DNA from: Chitinophagaceae bacterium
Lineage (GTDB): Bacteria > Bacteroidota > Bacteroidia > Chitinophagales > Chitinophagaceae
Reading direction: 5' to 3'
Length of the DNA: 64,000 bases
Assembly: GCA_024103425.1 (NCBI GenBank)
Contig: JAGFIS010000039.1
Coordinates: forward strand, 62,001 to 126,000
The notes under the pieces are model-generated. The model saw only the letters and a program-made list of their open reading frames with translations. It made no database searches and was not told where the DNA came from. Both the position numbers and the translations under genes were made by a program. Shown piece after piece: positions 45,399-53,506 of the stretch; position 1 is the first letter of the stretch, and each line of letters begins with the position of its first letter.

Positions 45399-45893
45399 TT
45401 TTTGTGGGATTTTATGAGCGTCAGGCGCCAAATAATATTCACTGGTAATTTTTCACAAATGAAACTTACATTATTTTTCTAAAAAAAGTGTTAAACTGCT
45501 ATCACGGCATTTTCTGTGTTGTTTTAAGAGCGGTCGTTAGTGGGAAAAATTCACTGGTAAATTTTTTCTAAGGGAGAAATAGGACCCTCTTTCAGATGAT
45601 CGGACAATTTCCCTGGTAATATTTCCGGTGAAGACTTAAATCTTTATGTTAAAAAAAAGTTAAACCAAACTTGTGCTATTTTTTGTAAGATTTTGAGGGC
45701 AGTCGGTAGGGAAAAACATTCACTGGTAATTTTTTCTAAAGGAGAAATAGGACTCTCTTTTAGATGATCGGACAATCTCCCTGGTAATATTCCCGCTGAA
45801 GACTTAGGCCTTTATGTTAAAAAAAAGTTAAATCAAACTTGTGCTATTTTTCTAAAAAAGTGTTAAATTACGGTCACATTAAAACTAGAAGTC
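45399..45893. other. Noncoding region made mostly of a tandem repeat
   Basis: 495 bp without a gene; nearly all of it is the tandem repeat described next. No exact TAnnTTTG promoter for the lipoprotein gene at 45894 is seen. Confidence 0.65.
45442..45880 (+). repeat. Tandem noncoding repeat of about 168 bp, two full and two partial copies
   Basis: Full copies start at 45490 and 45659 (period 168-169), with a third partial from 45827 and a worn partial before 45490. The shared landmark GATGATCGGACAAT is at 45595 and 45763. CTGGTAA occurs at 45442, 45554, 45613, 45723 and 45781, alternating about 111 and 58 bp apart. Copies differ at scattered positions, so the duplication is not very recent. 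Confidence 0.85.
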
Positions 45894-46685
45894 ATGAAAC
45901 AGGTACTTTCTGCAGCCGTGATCATGATGTTGGTTTACGGTTGTTCTCGCAGTCTTGATCTCTCCGAACAAATGCCCGGTACTTATTTTTTAACGCTTCA
46001 AACGGTCGAGCAGCCGGATGGACGGGTGACGAACTATAACGATTTGAAACAGTTAAAGATTTACACTGATCATCAGTTTATGTACACTCAGATTAATCCG
46101 GCAGATTCAACTTCTTCGTTCGGTGTGGGATCCTATACAACCGATGGAGACACCCTGGTAGAGCATGTGATATATACATCTCGTGGAGAGGCCTATGATG
46201 ATCAGCCGATTGATCATAGTTTGTTTATTAAGATTACTGGAGTAGGATACGAACAGATCATTAACAGTATAATGATCAAAGGAATACCATCCAAGCTGGT
46301 TGAGCATTATGATATGTCACCCCCCAAACCGGAGACACCTTTAGACGGAGTCTGGAAAGAAGTAAAAGGTTTCGGGGTATCGGCTGATAATGATACTACA
46401 GTTTATAAGCGGACTCAGTACAAGGCATTTTGGAATGGCTACTTTATGTTTGGTCATACCAATTATCTTGAAGATAGTGTAATATCGACCGGAATGGGCT
46501 TCGGAAATTTTGAGATGATTAGTGATACGCAATTTCAGGAGACCGATCTCAACTCCTCTTATCCCATTATCGCAGGGAATACTTTTACTATAGATTTAAA
46601 AATGCCTGACAAAGATCATTTCACACAAGTCATTAAGAACGCTGATGGCTCTTACAGTGTTGAGATGTACGAACGGTTAAAATAG
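45894..46685 (+). CDS. Lipoprotein with two lipocalin-like domains, unknown function
   Basis: 263 residues. A lipoprotein signal ends at VYGC (Cys 17). Two similar halves follow, about 25-130 and 150-263. Each has a start of the form (P)GTY or DGVWKEV, a middle strand F(M/W)...GxxxxY, and an end with a MIKGIP or VIKNADGSY-like strand. This is the layout of lipocalin-like DUF families of Bacteroidetes. It probably faces the periplasm or cell surface and may bind a small ligand. The first residues downstream of the tandem repeat suggest its promoter lies in or near the repeat. A terminator follows. Confidence 0.75.
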   Translation: MKQVLSAAVIMMLVYGCSRSLDLSEQMPGTYFLTLQTVEQPDGRVTNYNDLKQLKIYTDHQFMYTQINPADSTSSFGVGSYTTDGDTLVEHVIYTSRGEAYDDQPIDHSLFIKITGVGYEQIINSIMIKGIPSKLVEHYDMSPPKPETPLDGVWKEVKGFGVSADNDTTVYKRTQYKAFWNGYFMFGHTNYLEDSVISTGMGFGNFEMISDTQFQETDLNSSYPIIAGNTFTIDLKMPDKDHFTQVIKNADGSYSVEMYERLK

Positions 46686-46702
46686 TCCTGGTTGAGTAAA
46701 AA

Positions 46703-46738
46703 GGCGAAGTGTACAATCGATGCGCTTCGCCATTTTAT
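46703..46738 (+). terminator. Intrinsic terminator after the two-domain lipoprotein
   Basis: Stem GGCGAAGTG with CGCTTCGCC (one G-T pair), followed by ATTTTATT. Confidence 0.75.
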
Positions 46739-46964
46739 TATCGGGATTGATTAGAATTCCGCAATCAGCGGCATCAACAATAATGCCGGCGTACTCTGCA
46801 CTTCCCTTAGCAATTATCACTCTATGTATGCACCTGATTTTTTACGCGAACGGTAAGTGCACAACGCCGTTCAGGCTTAACTTAGCAAAACCGGAAACGG
46901 AGCAGGCAATGCAACGTGAAGCCTTATTTCTGCAATAGTATTTCCGCAACCTAAAATTTACTTT

Positions 46965-48092
46965 ATGAAAAAGATTACCGGAATATCGATATTTATGTTA
47001 ATCCTTTTGTTGGCGACTTTCGCCGAAGCCCAATCACTAAAAAAGCCTGTGATTATCGGGTATGTCGGTGGTTATAACGGAAACATTGTAAAGACAGAGA
47101 ATATTGCCGCCAATAAACTTTCGCATATCAACTATGCTTTTGTGAATGTGAGGGATAACAGAGCCGTGCTCGATAATGAGAAAACAGATACGGTCAACTT
47201 TAGGAAGCTGAATGAACTAAAGACAATCAATCCTGATTTGAAAATTTTGATTTCGCTGGGTGGGTGGACATGGAGCAAAAATTTCTCTGATGCTGTATTG
47301 ACTGATACTTCAACGGCTGCATTTGCTCAAAGTGCAGTAGATATTGTTGCAAAGTATGATCTCGACGGCGTTGATATAGATTGGGAGTATCCCGGAATGA
47401 AAGGAGATAATAATAAATTCCGCCCTGAAGATAAATATGGATATACCAATATGTTCAAAGAACTGCGTGAGAGATTGGATGCACTCGGCAAGAAAAAAGG
47501 GAAGTATTATCTGGTTACTACTGCAATCGGTGGTTCACGTGAGTTTCTGCAGCACACAGAATTGGAGGTTGCTCAGCAGTATCTTGATTACATCAACCTG
47601 ATGAGTTACGATTTCGACGGCACTTACGATAATATGGCTGCTCACCATTCTAATTTATACACTCCGAAAAACATGCCCTGGATTTATTCTGTTGATGTGT
47701 GTGTGCAGAATATGCTGGCAGTAGGGGTACATCCCGAAAAAATCGTTGTCGGGTTACCTTTTTATGGCAAGGGCAGAATCGTGAAGAGTGCAGATAATAA
47801 TGGGCTTTACCAAATTCCCGTCAGACCTGCTTACGGAGGCGGTTACTCTTACATGAAAGACAGTTTAATTAACAGAAAGGGCTTCGTAAGATTTTGGGAT
47901 AAAGAGTCAGAAATGCCATATCTGTTCAATGCAGAGAAGAAGACAGTTCTTTTCTATGACGATGAAGAGTCTGTTAAACTGAAGTGTGATTATGTGAAAA
48001 AGTATCGTCTCGCCGGAGTGATGTTTTGGGAATATTTTGCCGACCCGAAATTGTATTTGCTGAATACTATTGTTAAGGAGTTTGAGTATTAG
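46965..48092 (+). CDS. GH18 chitinase-type glycoside hydrolase
   Basis: 375 residues with a signal peptide (ending AEAQ). The GH18 catalytic motif DGVDIDWEYPG (near 133-143) has all three Asp and the proton-donor Glu. Other landmarks are HINYAFVNV, LKILISLGGWTWS, INLMSYDFDGTYDN and GLPFYGKGR. The closing GVMFWEYFADPKLYLLNTI is standard. No carbohydrate-binding or sorting domain is present, so it may stay in the periplasm or be secreted simply. Likely substrates are chitin oligomers; some GH18 proteins cleave N-glycans, but the size and motifs favour chitinase. Confidence 0.93.
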   Translation: MKKITGISIFMLILLLATFAEAQSLKKPVIIGYVGGYNGNIVKTENIAANKLSHINYAFVNVRDNRAVLDNEKTDTVNFRKLNELKTINPDLKILISLGGWTWSKNFSDAVLTDTSTAAFAQSAVDIVAKYDLDGVDIDWEYPGMKGDNNKFRPEDKYGYTNMFKELRERLDALGKKKGKYYLVTTAIGGSREFLQHTELEVAQQYLDYINLMSYDFDGTYDNMAAHHSNLYTPKNMPWIYSVDVCVQNMLAVGVHPEKIVVGLPFYGKGRIVKSADNNGLYQIPVRPAYGGGYSYMKDSLINRKGFVRFWDKESEMPYLFNAEKKTVLFYDDEESVKLKCDYVKKYRLAGVMFWEYFADPKLYLLNTIVKEFEY

Positions 48093-48120
48093 ACGCGTCG
48101 CTTTGTTACTACTTGATAAT

Positions 48121-48732
48121 GGGTCCAAGCGGACGCTTGAACCATTAGAGGCTCTGTGTGGGGGTTCCCCTCTGTTGGAGGGGTCTGGGGTGGTGATAAA
48201 CTGTGCAGAGTGTGTGAACAATGATACTAATAAAATCAGCTTGTTAATTCTTCCAAAGTAAAGAGTTGAAAATAACGCTGATCAATCTGCGAGGGATTAA
48301 TCTGCCCAAGTGCTCCTTCGGAACACTGTGCGCCAGTGGGCTAATAAATCAGCTCACTGAAACTTCCAAAGTAAAGACTTAAAAATAACGCAGATACAAT
48401 CTGCGAGGCATTAATCTGCCCAAGTGCTCCTTCGGAACATTGTGCGCCAGTGGTGGTTATGGGTCCAAGCGGACGCTTGAACCAATAGTGTGTTTATCAG
48501 GCTCTGCGCGAGGGTTCCCCTCCGGTGGAGGGGTCTGGGGTGGTGGTAAGCTAAGGAGAGCATGTGAATTATGAGGGTAGCAAACCAGCTTATTAATTCT
48601 TCCAAAGTAAAGACTTAAAAATAACGCAGATACAATCTGCGAGGCATTAATCGGCACAAGTGCTCCTTCGGAACACTGTGCGCCAGTAGTGCAAGAAGGC
48701 ATGGGTCCAGGCGGACGCTTAAACCATTAGAG
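48121..48732 (+). repeat. Repeat B: three copies with nested hairpins
   Basis: Copies at 48121-48199, 48461-48549 and a short one at 48703-48732. Each begins GGTCCAAGCG-GA-CGCTTGAACC, an imperfect palindrome. The first two continue into GGTTCCCCTC..GGAGGGGTCTGGGGTGG, which folds as CCCCTCC / GGAGGGG. Between copies lie copies of repeat A. Confidence 0.8.
48249..48688 (+). repeat. Repeat A: three copies of about 90 bp
   Basis: Copies at 48249-48339, 48363-48453 and 48599-48688. Each starts CTTCCAAAGTAAAG, continues through AATCTGCGAGG.ATTAATC and ends TGCTCCTTCGGAACA.TGTGCGCCAGT. The end part contains a compact palindrome around CTCCTTCGGA. The copies are about 90% alike by eye. Confidence 0.8.
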
Positions 48733-48776
48733 TTAGATTAGTCGTAGTTCGTCCTGGCTGGAATCCCAAAAATTAA

Positions 48777-48806
48777 AAAGACCTCTCAACAGAATGAAAG
48801 GCCTTT
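48777..48806 (-). terminator. Terminator behind tRNA-Leu
   Basis: On the minus strand, AAAGGCCT pairs with AGGTCTTT (one G-T pair) and is followed by TTTAATTTTT. Confidence 0.65.
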
Positions 48807-48807
48807 G

Positions 48808-48891
48808 TGCCCGGGACTGGAATCGAACCAGCACGTTCTTGCGAACGGCAGATTTTGAGTCTGCTGCGTCTACCAATTCCGCCACCCGGGC
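48808..48891 (-). tRNA. tRNA-Leu (anticodon CAA)
   Basis: 84 bases, a class II tRNA with long variable arm. The acceptor stem is GCCCGGG paired with CCCGGGC, discriminator A; CCA is not encoded. The anticodon arm is GCAGA-CTCAAAA-TCTGC, giving anticodon CAA, which reads UUG. The T arm GGTTCGATTCC is typical. It lies 100 bp downstream of trmN6 on the same strand and has its own terminator. Confidence 0.95.
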
Positions 48892-48991
48892 TTCAATCGA
48901 AATGGGGTGCAATATTACATTTTCCCCTGAGCAATACCAAAATTTTATGGACAATTTGAATCTGCGTCTCCTTAAATAAGCCCCGGAAATT

Positions 48992-49717
48992 TTACAGATA
49001 TAAGTAATAATCCTTCAGTAACTCTCTGAATGCCTCTGTATATCCCTGTTGCTGGTAGATGGTTATGCTTGTCATAACGGTGTCTTTTTCGGCTGGGGAA
49101 AAACTTCCGTAGTACGCAATCCTGAAGGGTAATTTTTCCTTGGTGTTTTTGATCAGAAGTTTTTCAAGAATAACTGCCCGGTGGTCTTTAAATATTTCCT
49201 CAAGGTCTTTTTCGCGCAATGCGGCGACGAGAATAAGAAATGTCCCCTCCGGTGTAATATTCCTCTGAATCTCTGTGACTAATTCTCCGAGTAACAGTCC
49301 GGAGTCGTGCATAGCCGCAGTTCTCGCCTGATCATCTCCTTTCAGGCTGTTTTCATAGAAAGGTGGATTGGAAATAATCAGATCGTATTTCTCCCGAGCT
49401 GTAAAGTTTTTGATGTCTGAATGAAAGCCCTTCAGTCTGTCGCTCCAATCTGAGTTTGTAAAATTTTCTTGCATCTGCTCAAAAGCATTGCCATCATATT
49501 CAACAGCGTGGATTTTGGCGGCTGTCTTCTGGCCCAGCATCAGCGAAAGCAGTCCGGTACCTCCGCCGATATCCAGAATTCTTTCCGGCCGATTTTCCTG
49601 CTCTGAAATTTTCCGTGCAGCCCACGCTCCAAAGAGGCAGGAGTCTGTACATACTTTCATGGCACATTGCGACTGACGAATCAAAAATTTCTTGAATTGA
49701 AAATAATCGTTAGCCAT
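48992..49717 (-). CDS. trmN6: tRNA1(Val) adenine-37 N6-methyltransferase
   Basis: 241 residues. It is a SAM-dependent methyltransferase of the YfiC/TrmN6 family, which makes m6A at position 37 of tRNA-Val. The SAM motif I is LDIGGGTGLLSLM (about 48-60), and the catalytic NPPF is at 117-120 in ISNPPFYENS. The N-terminal FKKFLIRQSQCAMKVCTDSCLFGAW is the family block. It begins 2 bases after tsaD, so the two are an operon; TsaD also modifies adenosine 37 in other tRNAs. Confidence 0.92.
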   Translation of the reverse strand: MANDYFQFKKFLIRQSQCAMKVCTDSCLFGAWAARKISEQENRPERILDIGGGTGLLSLMLGQKTAAKIHAVEYDGNAFEQMQENFTNSDWSDRLKGFHSDIKNFTAREKYDLIISNPPFYENSLKGDDQARTAAMHDSGLLLGELVTEIQRNITPEGTFLILVAALREKDLEEIFKDHRAVILEKLLIKNTKEKLPFRIAYYGSFSPAEKDTVMTSITIYQQQGYTEAFRELLKDYYLYL

Positions 49718-49719
49718 AA

Positions 49720-50727
49720 TTACACTCTTGCAGACGGGGTAGCAGTAAGTGGAGAGTAAACTTTTTCTTTGAATTTATAATATCCTGCAATGGCAATCAT
49801 TGCAGCATTGTCTGTGCAGTACTCAAACGGAGGTATAAATGTATTCCATCCCTTTTGCTCACCTAATTCGGTAAAAGCTTTTCGGAGTCCTTTGTTCGCA
49901 GATACCCCCCCGGCAATACAAATGTTTCTGATACCGGTCTGCTCTGAGGCCGCTTCCAGTTTATCCATAAGGATTGTGATAATCCTGTTTTGAACTGACG
50001 CACAGATATCGGCCATATTGTTTTTAACAAAGTCAGAATTTTCTTTTTGATGGTCTCTGATGAAATAAAGTATTGCTGTCTTCAATCCGCTGAAGCTGAA
50101 ATTCAGCTCAGGAATTTTTGGCTCAGGGAAAGAATAAAGCGGAATCCCTTCTGCAGCATATTTATCGATCAAAGGTCCACCGGGGTAGGGTAACCCCAGC
50201 ATTTTCGCAGCTTTGTCAAAAGCTTCTCCGGCGGCATCGTCAAGTGTTTGTCCTATGACCTCAAGTTCTAACGGAGAGTGACAGACGACAATTTGTGTGT
50301 GACCTCCACTGACTGTCAGACACAGGAATGGGAAGCCCGGAACCTTGTTACTTCCCTCTTTTTTTCTGATGAGATTGGCGAGCACATGTGCTTCCATGTG
50401 TTGTACTGCTATCAGCGGTTTATTCATTGCCAGTGCGAGCGATTTTGCAAAACCTGCTCCGACTAACAGCGATCCTATCAGTCCGGGTGATTGAGTGAAT
50501 GCAAAGGCATCGATGTCCTTTAATTCGCAATCAGCTTCTTTCAAAGCTTGTTCTATTACAGGAGTAATAACTTCAAGGTGGGCGCGGGACGCCAGTTCCG
50601 GCACCACACCACCGTATTTTTTATGAACTAACTGACTGAAGACAACATTGCTCAGCATTACTTCCTCCCTGCAAATTGCTGCTGCGGTTTCATCACACGA
50701 AGACTCGATAGCGAGAATTAATGCCAC
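49720..50727 (-). CDS. tsaD: tRNA N6-adenosine threonylcarbamoyltransferase
   Basis: Transfers the threonylcarbamoyl group to A37 of tRNAs that read ANN codons (t6A). 335 residues. ILAIESSCDETAAA opens the ASKHA fold, the metal-binding HMEAH is at 110-114, and VSGGHTQIV and FSFSGLKTA are standard; the C terminus has GGVSANKGLR and YCTDNAAMIA. The start codon is GTG at 50727; no ATG lies nearby in frame. It needs TsaB, TsaC and TsaE, not in this window. Confidence 0.96.
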   Translation of the reverse strand: MALILAIESSCDETAAAICREEVMLSNVVFSQLVHKKYGGVVPELASRAHLEVITPVIEQALKEADCELKDIDAFAFTQSPGLIGSLLVGAGFAKSLALAMNKPLIAVQHMEAHVLANLIRKKEGSNKVPGFPFLCLTVSGGHTQIVVCHSPLELEVIGQTLDDAAGEAFDKAAKMLGLPYPGGPLIDKYAAEGIPLYSFPEPKIPELNFSFSGLKTAILYFIRDHQKENSDFVKNNMADICASVQNRIITILMDKLEAASEQTGIRNICIAGGVSANKGLRKAFTELGEQKGWNTFIPPFEYCTDNAAMIAIAGYYKFKEKVYSPLTATPSARV

Positions 50728-50771
50728 TATAAGATGGTTTTAAAATTTCAGAGTGCGAAGTTAAGTGCTAA

Positions 50772-52016
50772 TTACTTGGAACGTATGGCTACCACCGGAT
50801 CTAACTTGGCAGCAGAGTAGGCCGGGATAATTCCCGATACGACTCCTATCACCAGGCAGATGAAGATGGCGAGCAATAATATAGGCATTGAAATAAATAC
50901 AGGGAAACCCAATGCTCCCGATAATACTATTGTCAACACGTAAACTAAGAGAATTCCAATCAATCCGCCGAGGATGGAAATGATAGCTGCTTCCAGTAAG
51001 AATTCAGAAAGGATACTTCTGCTCTTGGCTCCTATGGCTTTCTTAAGCCCGATGATGGGGGTCCTTTCCTTCACTGTTACAAACATGATGTTGGAGATAC
51101 CGAAAGCACCTACAACAAGGCTCAGTATACCAATCGCCCATCCGCCCAGGTTAATACTTCCGAAAATAGAATTCACCTGGTCCGCCATTGCGCTGACTTT
51201 ATTAAGAGAGAAGTTGTCTTCATCTCTAGGTCCTAGCATTCTGATAGATCTCATAATTCCTCTAAGTTCATTATACAAGGCTTCAGATGAAATACTTTCG
51301 TCTGCCTTCACAATTATTTTTGGAGAAGCATTATCTTCATCAAGATATTTTCTGGCGAACTGATAGGGAACCATTATCGCCTGATCGCTGTTAAATCCTG
51401 TAAGGCTGGCTCCTGTTTTCTTGAGCACTCCGATGATGGTCACTTTGGTGTTGAAAAGTTTAACCGCCTTCCCTAAAGCACGCTCCGGGTTTCCAAAAAG
51501 ATCCTCTGCATTGGTGTATCCAATTACAGCTGCTGCATTTCCGAATTTGAATTCGTTGGATGACAAATAGCGACCGTACTGGATTTCTACCGGGTTAATA
51601 CTTTGCTCATCCGGTGTTACTCCCGTAACATTGACTGACAATAGAGAGACGTCTCCGTAATTTACAGTCGATCTTGACTCCAGCTGAAACGCAACATGAG
51701 ATGCCAGTTGGCTCCTTTGTTTCAGCATTAGCGATTCCCTGTATTTAGGAGAAGGCCTTTTCTGATATTTCCACCACGGATAATCAGCACCACCCATATA
51801 GTCCCATTTGTCAATGTAGATAGAATTGGTTCCCAGGGAACTCAGCTCATTTTGGATATTCAGCTTAAGGCTATTTACGGTGGCAAGCACCCCGATTATA
51901 CAGAAGATGCCAAATGAAATACCAATCAGAGAAAGGAGTGTTCTGAGCTTGTTCACTTTCAGTTCCTGAAAAGTTAATCTCAGTGAATTCCATAATATGG
52001 TAAATGATTTGCGCAC
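50772..52016 (-). CDS. ABC transporter permease, MacB/FtsX type
   Basis: 414 residues: an N-terminal membrane helix (about 25-47, LRTLLSLIGISFGIFCIIGVL), a MacB-like periplasmic domain (about 48-280), then the FtsX domain with three helices (about 290-400). Such permeases work with a LolD/MacB-type ATPase in mechanotransmission (export of peptides, lipoproteins or drugs) rather than transport through the membrane. No ATPase gene is adjacent. The start codon is GTG at 52016, with a TAnnTTTG on the minus strand only 6 bases away, which predicts a nearly leaderless mRNA. Confidence 0.88.
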   Translation of the reverse strand: MRKSFTILWNSLRLTFQELKVNKLRTLLSLIGISFGIFCIIGVLATVNSLKLNIQNELSSLGTNSIYIDKWDYMGGADYPWWKYQKRPSPKYRESLMLKQRSQLASHVAFQLESRSTVNYGDVSLLSVNVTGVTPDEQSINPVEIQYGRYLSSNEFKFGNAAAVIGYTNAEDLFGNPERALGKAVKLFNTKVTIIGVLKKTGASLTGFNSDQAIMVPYQFARKYLDEDNASPKIIVKADESISSEALYNELRGIMRSIRMLGPRDEDNFSLNKVSAMADQVNSIFGSINLGGWAIGILSLVVGAFGISNIMFVTVKERTPIIGLKKAIGAKSRSILSEFLLEAAIISILGGLIGILLVYVLTIVLSGALGFPVFISMPILLLAIFICLVIGVVSGIIPAYSAAKLDPVVAIRSK

Positions 52017-52021
52017 AATAG

Positions 52022-52047
52022 CAAATATATCCCATAGCCTATATTTG
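52022..52047. promoter_or_regulatory. Symmetric back-to-back -7 motifs
   Basis: CAAATATA (52022-52029) and TATATTTG (52040-52047) are perfect inverted repeats with a 10-base spacer. Each is an exact TAnnTTTG on its own strand, pointing to the ABC permease and the CDF gene. The dyad could equally be an operator. Confidence 0.45.
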
Positions 52048-52110
52048 TTATAAAAAATTTGGTGAAAGGTTTGTAGGAGTGAAGAATTATAACAAATAAC
52101 CCCTTTTTTG

Positions 52111-53109
52111 ATGCCGCATGAGTCTTATAAAGAGAATATCAGAATACAACGGTGGGTGCTACTGCTTGCGATATTATTATTCAGCGTTAAAGTAATTGCA
52201 TGGTTTTTCACTAATTCACTTGCAATTTTTTCTGATGCGTTAGAGAGTATCGTAAATATCCTTGCGGGTGCAGTAGGATTGTATAGTATATCACTGGCGT
52301 CTAAGCCGAGAGATTCAGATCATCCATACGGACACGGAAAGGCAGAGTTTATCTCTGCAGCTTTCGAGTCTTTTTTTATCCTTATTGCCGGCCTGTATAT
52401 TATTTATCGTGCAATAGAAGGATTCTTCTATCCTGAAGAATTAGGACAACTGTCAACAGGTATTATTTTGATGGTGGCCACAGCGGTTATTAATTACATA
52501 GGTGGTTATTACTGTGAGGTAAAGGGTAAGAAGAATCAATCACTCCAGTTGATAGCCGCAGGAAAGCACTTGAAGACAGATACTTATTCGACCATGGCTA
52601 TTGTAATCGGCCTTGTGTTGATTAAGGTAACGGGTATTGTACATTTGGATGGGGTAGTGGCGATTCTGGCCGCTTTGTTCATCATCTTCACCGGGATACG
52701 TATGATGCGGATCAGTATCGGCGGTATGATGGATGAGGCTGATAAAAAGTTGTTGGAGAGAATGGTTGCCTTGCTGAATGAGAAGAGAAATGAAAACTGG
52801 ATTGACCTGCATAATATGCGCGTAATCAGATACGGCAGTACCCTGCATTGCGATTGCCACCTCACGGTACCCTGGTACCTGAATGTGCGCGAGGCGCATG
52901 AAGAAGTTACACAATTGCGAAAAGTAATCGAAGAAGAGTTTGGTACTTCAGTAGAAATGTTTGTGCATACAGACCCGTGTATGGATTACAGTTGCCGCAT
53001 TTGCAGTAAGGTGAATTGCCATGTGCGCAAACATCCGATGGAGAAGAAGATAGTATGGACGGTGGATAATATCGTGCGCGACCGCAAACACAGAATCGGT
53101 ACTGTGTAA
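52111..53109 (+). CDS. Cation diffusion facilitator (CDF) metal transporter
   Basis: 332 residues from the ATG at 52111 (a TTG just before it is not needed). Six membrane helices are expected. Metal-site residues are in FSDALESIVN (helix 2) and HPYGHGKAEF before helix 3. In the helix 5 region HLDGVVAIL supplies His and Asp. The cytosolic C-terminal domain follows, with a Cys/His-rich tail (DCHL, DPCMDYSCRICSKVNCHV) that could bind additional metal. Likely exports Zn, Fe or Mn in exchange for protons; the metal cannot be told. The Cys-rich tail is unusual for the family. Confidence 0.92.
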   Translation: MPHESYKENIRIQRWVLLLAILLFSVKVIAWFFTNSLAIFSDALESIVNILAGAVGLYSISLASKPRDSDHPYGHGKAEFISAAFESFFILIAGLYIIYRAIEGFFYPEELGQLSTGIILMVATAVINYIGGYYCEVKGKKNQSLQLIAAGKHLKTDTYSTMAIVIGLVLIKVTGIVHLDGVVAILAALFIIFTGIRMMRISIGGMMDEADKKLLERMVALLNEKRNENWIDLHNMRVIRYGSTLHCDCHLTVPWYLNVREAHEEVTQLRKVIEEEFGTSVEMFVHTDPCMDYSCRICSKVNCHVRKHPMEKKIVWTVDNIVRDRKHRIGTV

Positions 53110-53481
53110 TTAATGTTTGAAAAGATAGATCCCCAGAATGGTCGCAGCCAGGCCTCCGAATACACTGATGGACGCGTAAAGAATACTTCTGAGCATCAGT
53201 CCGTTTCTGAACATTTCTACTGTTTCGACGCTGAAAGCTGAAAAGGTGGTGAAGCCGCCCAGCACTCCTGCTACGAAGAAGGTTTTCCATTCGTAGCTCA
53301 GGTTACCTTTCTCTGTGAATGTAAACAATACGCCTATCAGAAAACATCCAACCAGATTGATGATCAACGTGCCGTGAGGAAAGTAAAATAAAGATTTGTT
53401 CTGGAAGGGTATACCGGCTATGAAACGCAATGCACCCCCGATGAAACTTCCTGCACCGGCCAATAGTATCAGTTTCGGCAT
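53110..53481 (-). CDS. crcB: Fluoride ion channel CrcB/Fluc
   Basis: 123 residues, four membrane helices. GSFIGGALRF opens the chain, TLIINLVGCFLIG and GFLGGFTTFSAFSVE-type motif (here AGVLGGFTTFSAFSVE) are the channel-lining signatures with the central Na site. It acts as a dimer. The stop codon directly abuts the convergent CDF stop. The gap to the upstream gene is 25 bp, too short for a fluoride riboswitch. Confidence 0.95.
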   Translation of the reverse strand: MPKLILLAGAGSFIGGALRFIAGIPFQNKSLFYFPHGTLIINLVGCFLIGVLFTFTEKGNLSYEWKTFFVAGVLGGFTTFSAFSVETVEMFRNGLMLRSILYASISVFGGLAATILGIYLFKH

Positions 53482-53506
53482 TTTGTTTGTTTGCTCCCCG
53501 GTTTGA

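Larger units (their letters stand above)
48093..48807. other. Intergenic repeat region between the chitinase and tRNA-Leu
   Basis: 715 bp without a protein gene. Most of it is interleaved copies of repeats A and B, listed next, plus the tRNA terminator at its right end. Confidence 0.75.

Noticed and set aside
46720-46938. 72-codon plus-strand frame before the chitinase
   Set aside because: It begins inside the terminator of the previous gene and has no recognisable domain or signal.
48121-48732. Possible CRISPR array
   Set aside because: Repeats are 30-90 bp, of two families, irregularly spaced, without unique spacers of constant length and without cas genes.
53482-53506. Fluoride riboswitch before crcB
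   Set aside because: Only 25 bp separate crcB from the upstream gene and no riboswitch core is visible.
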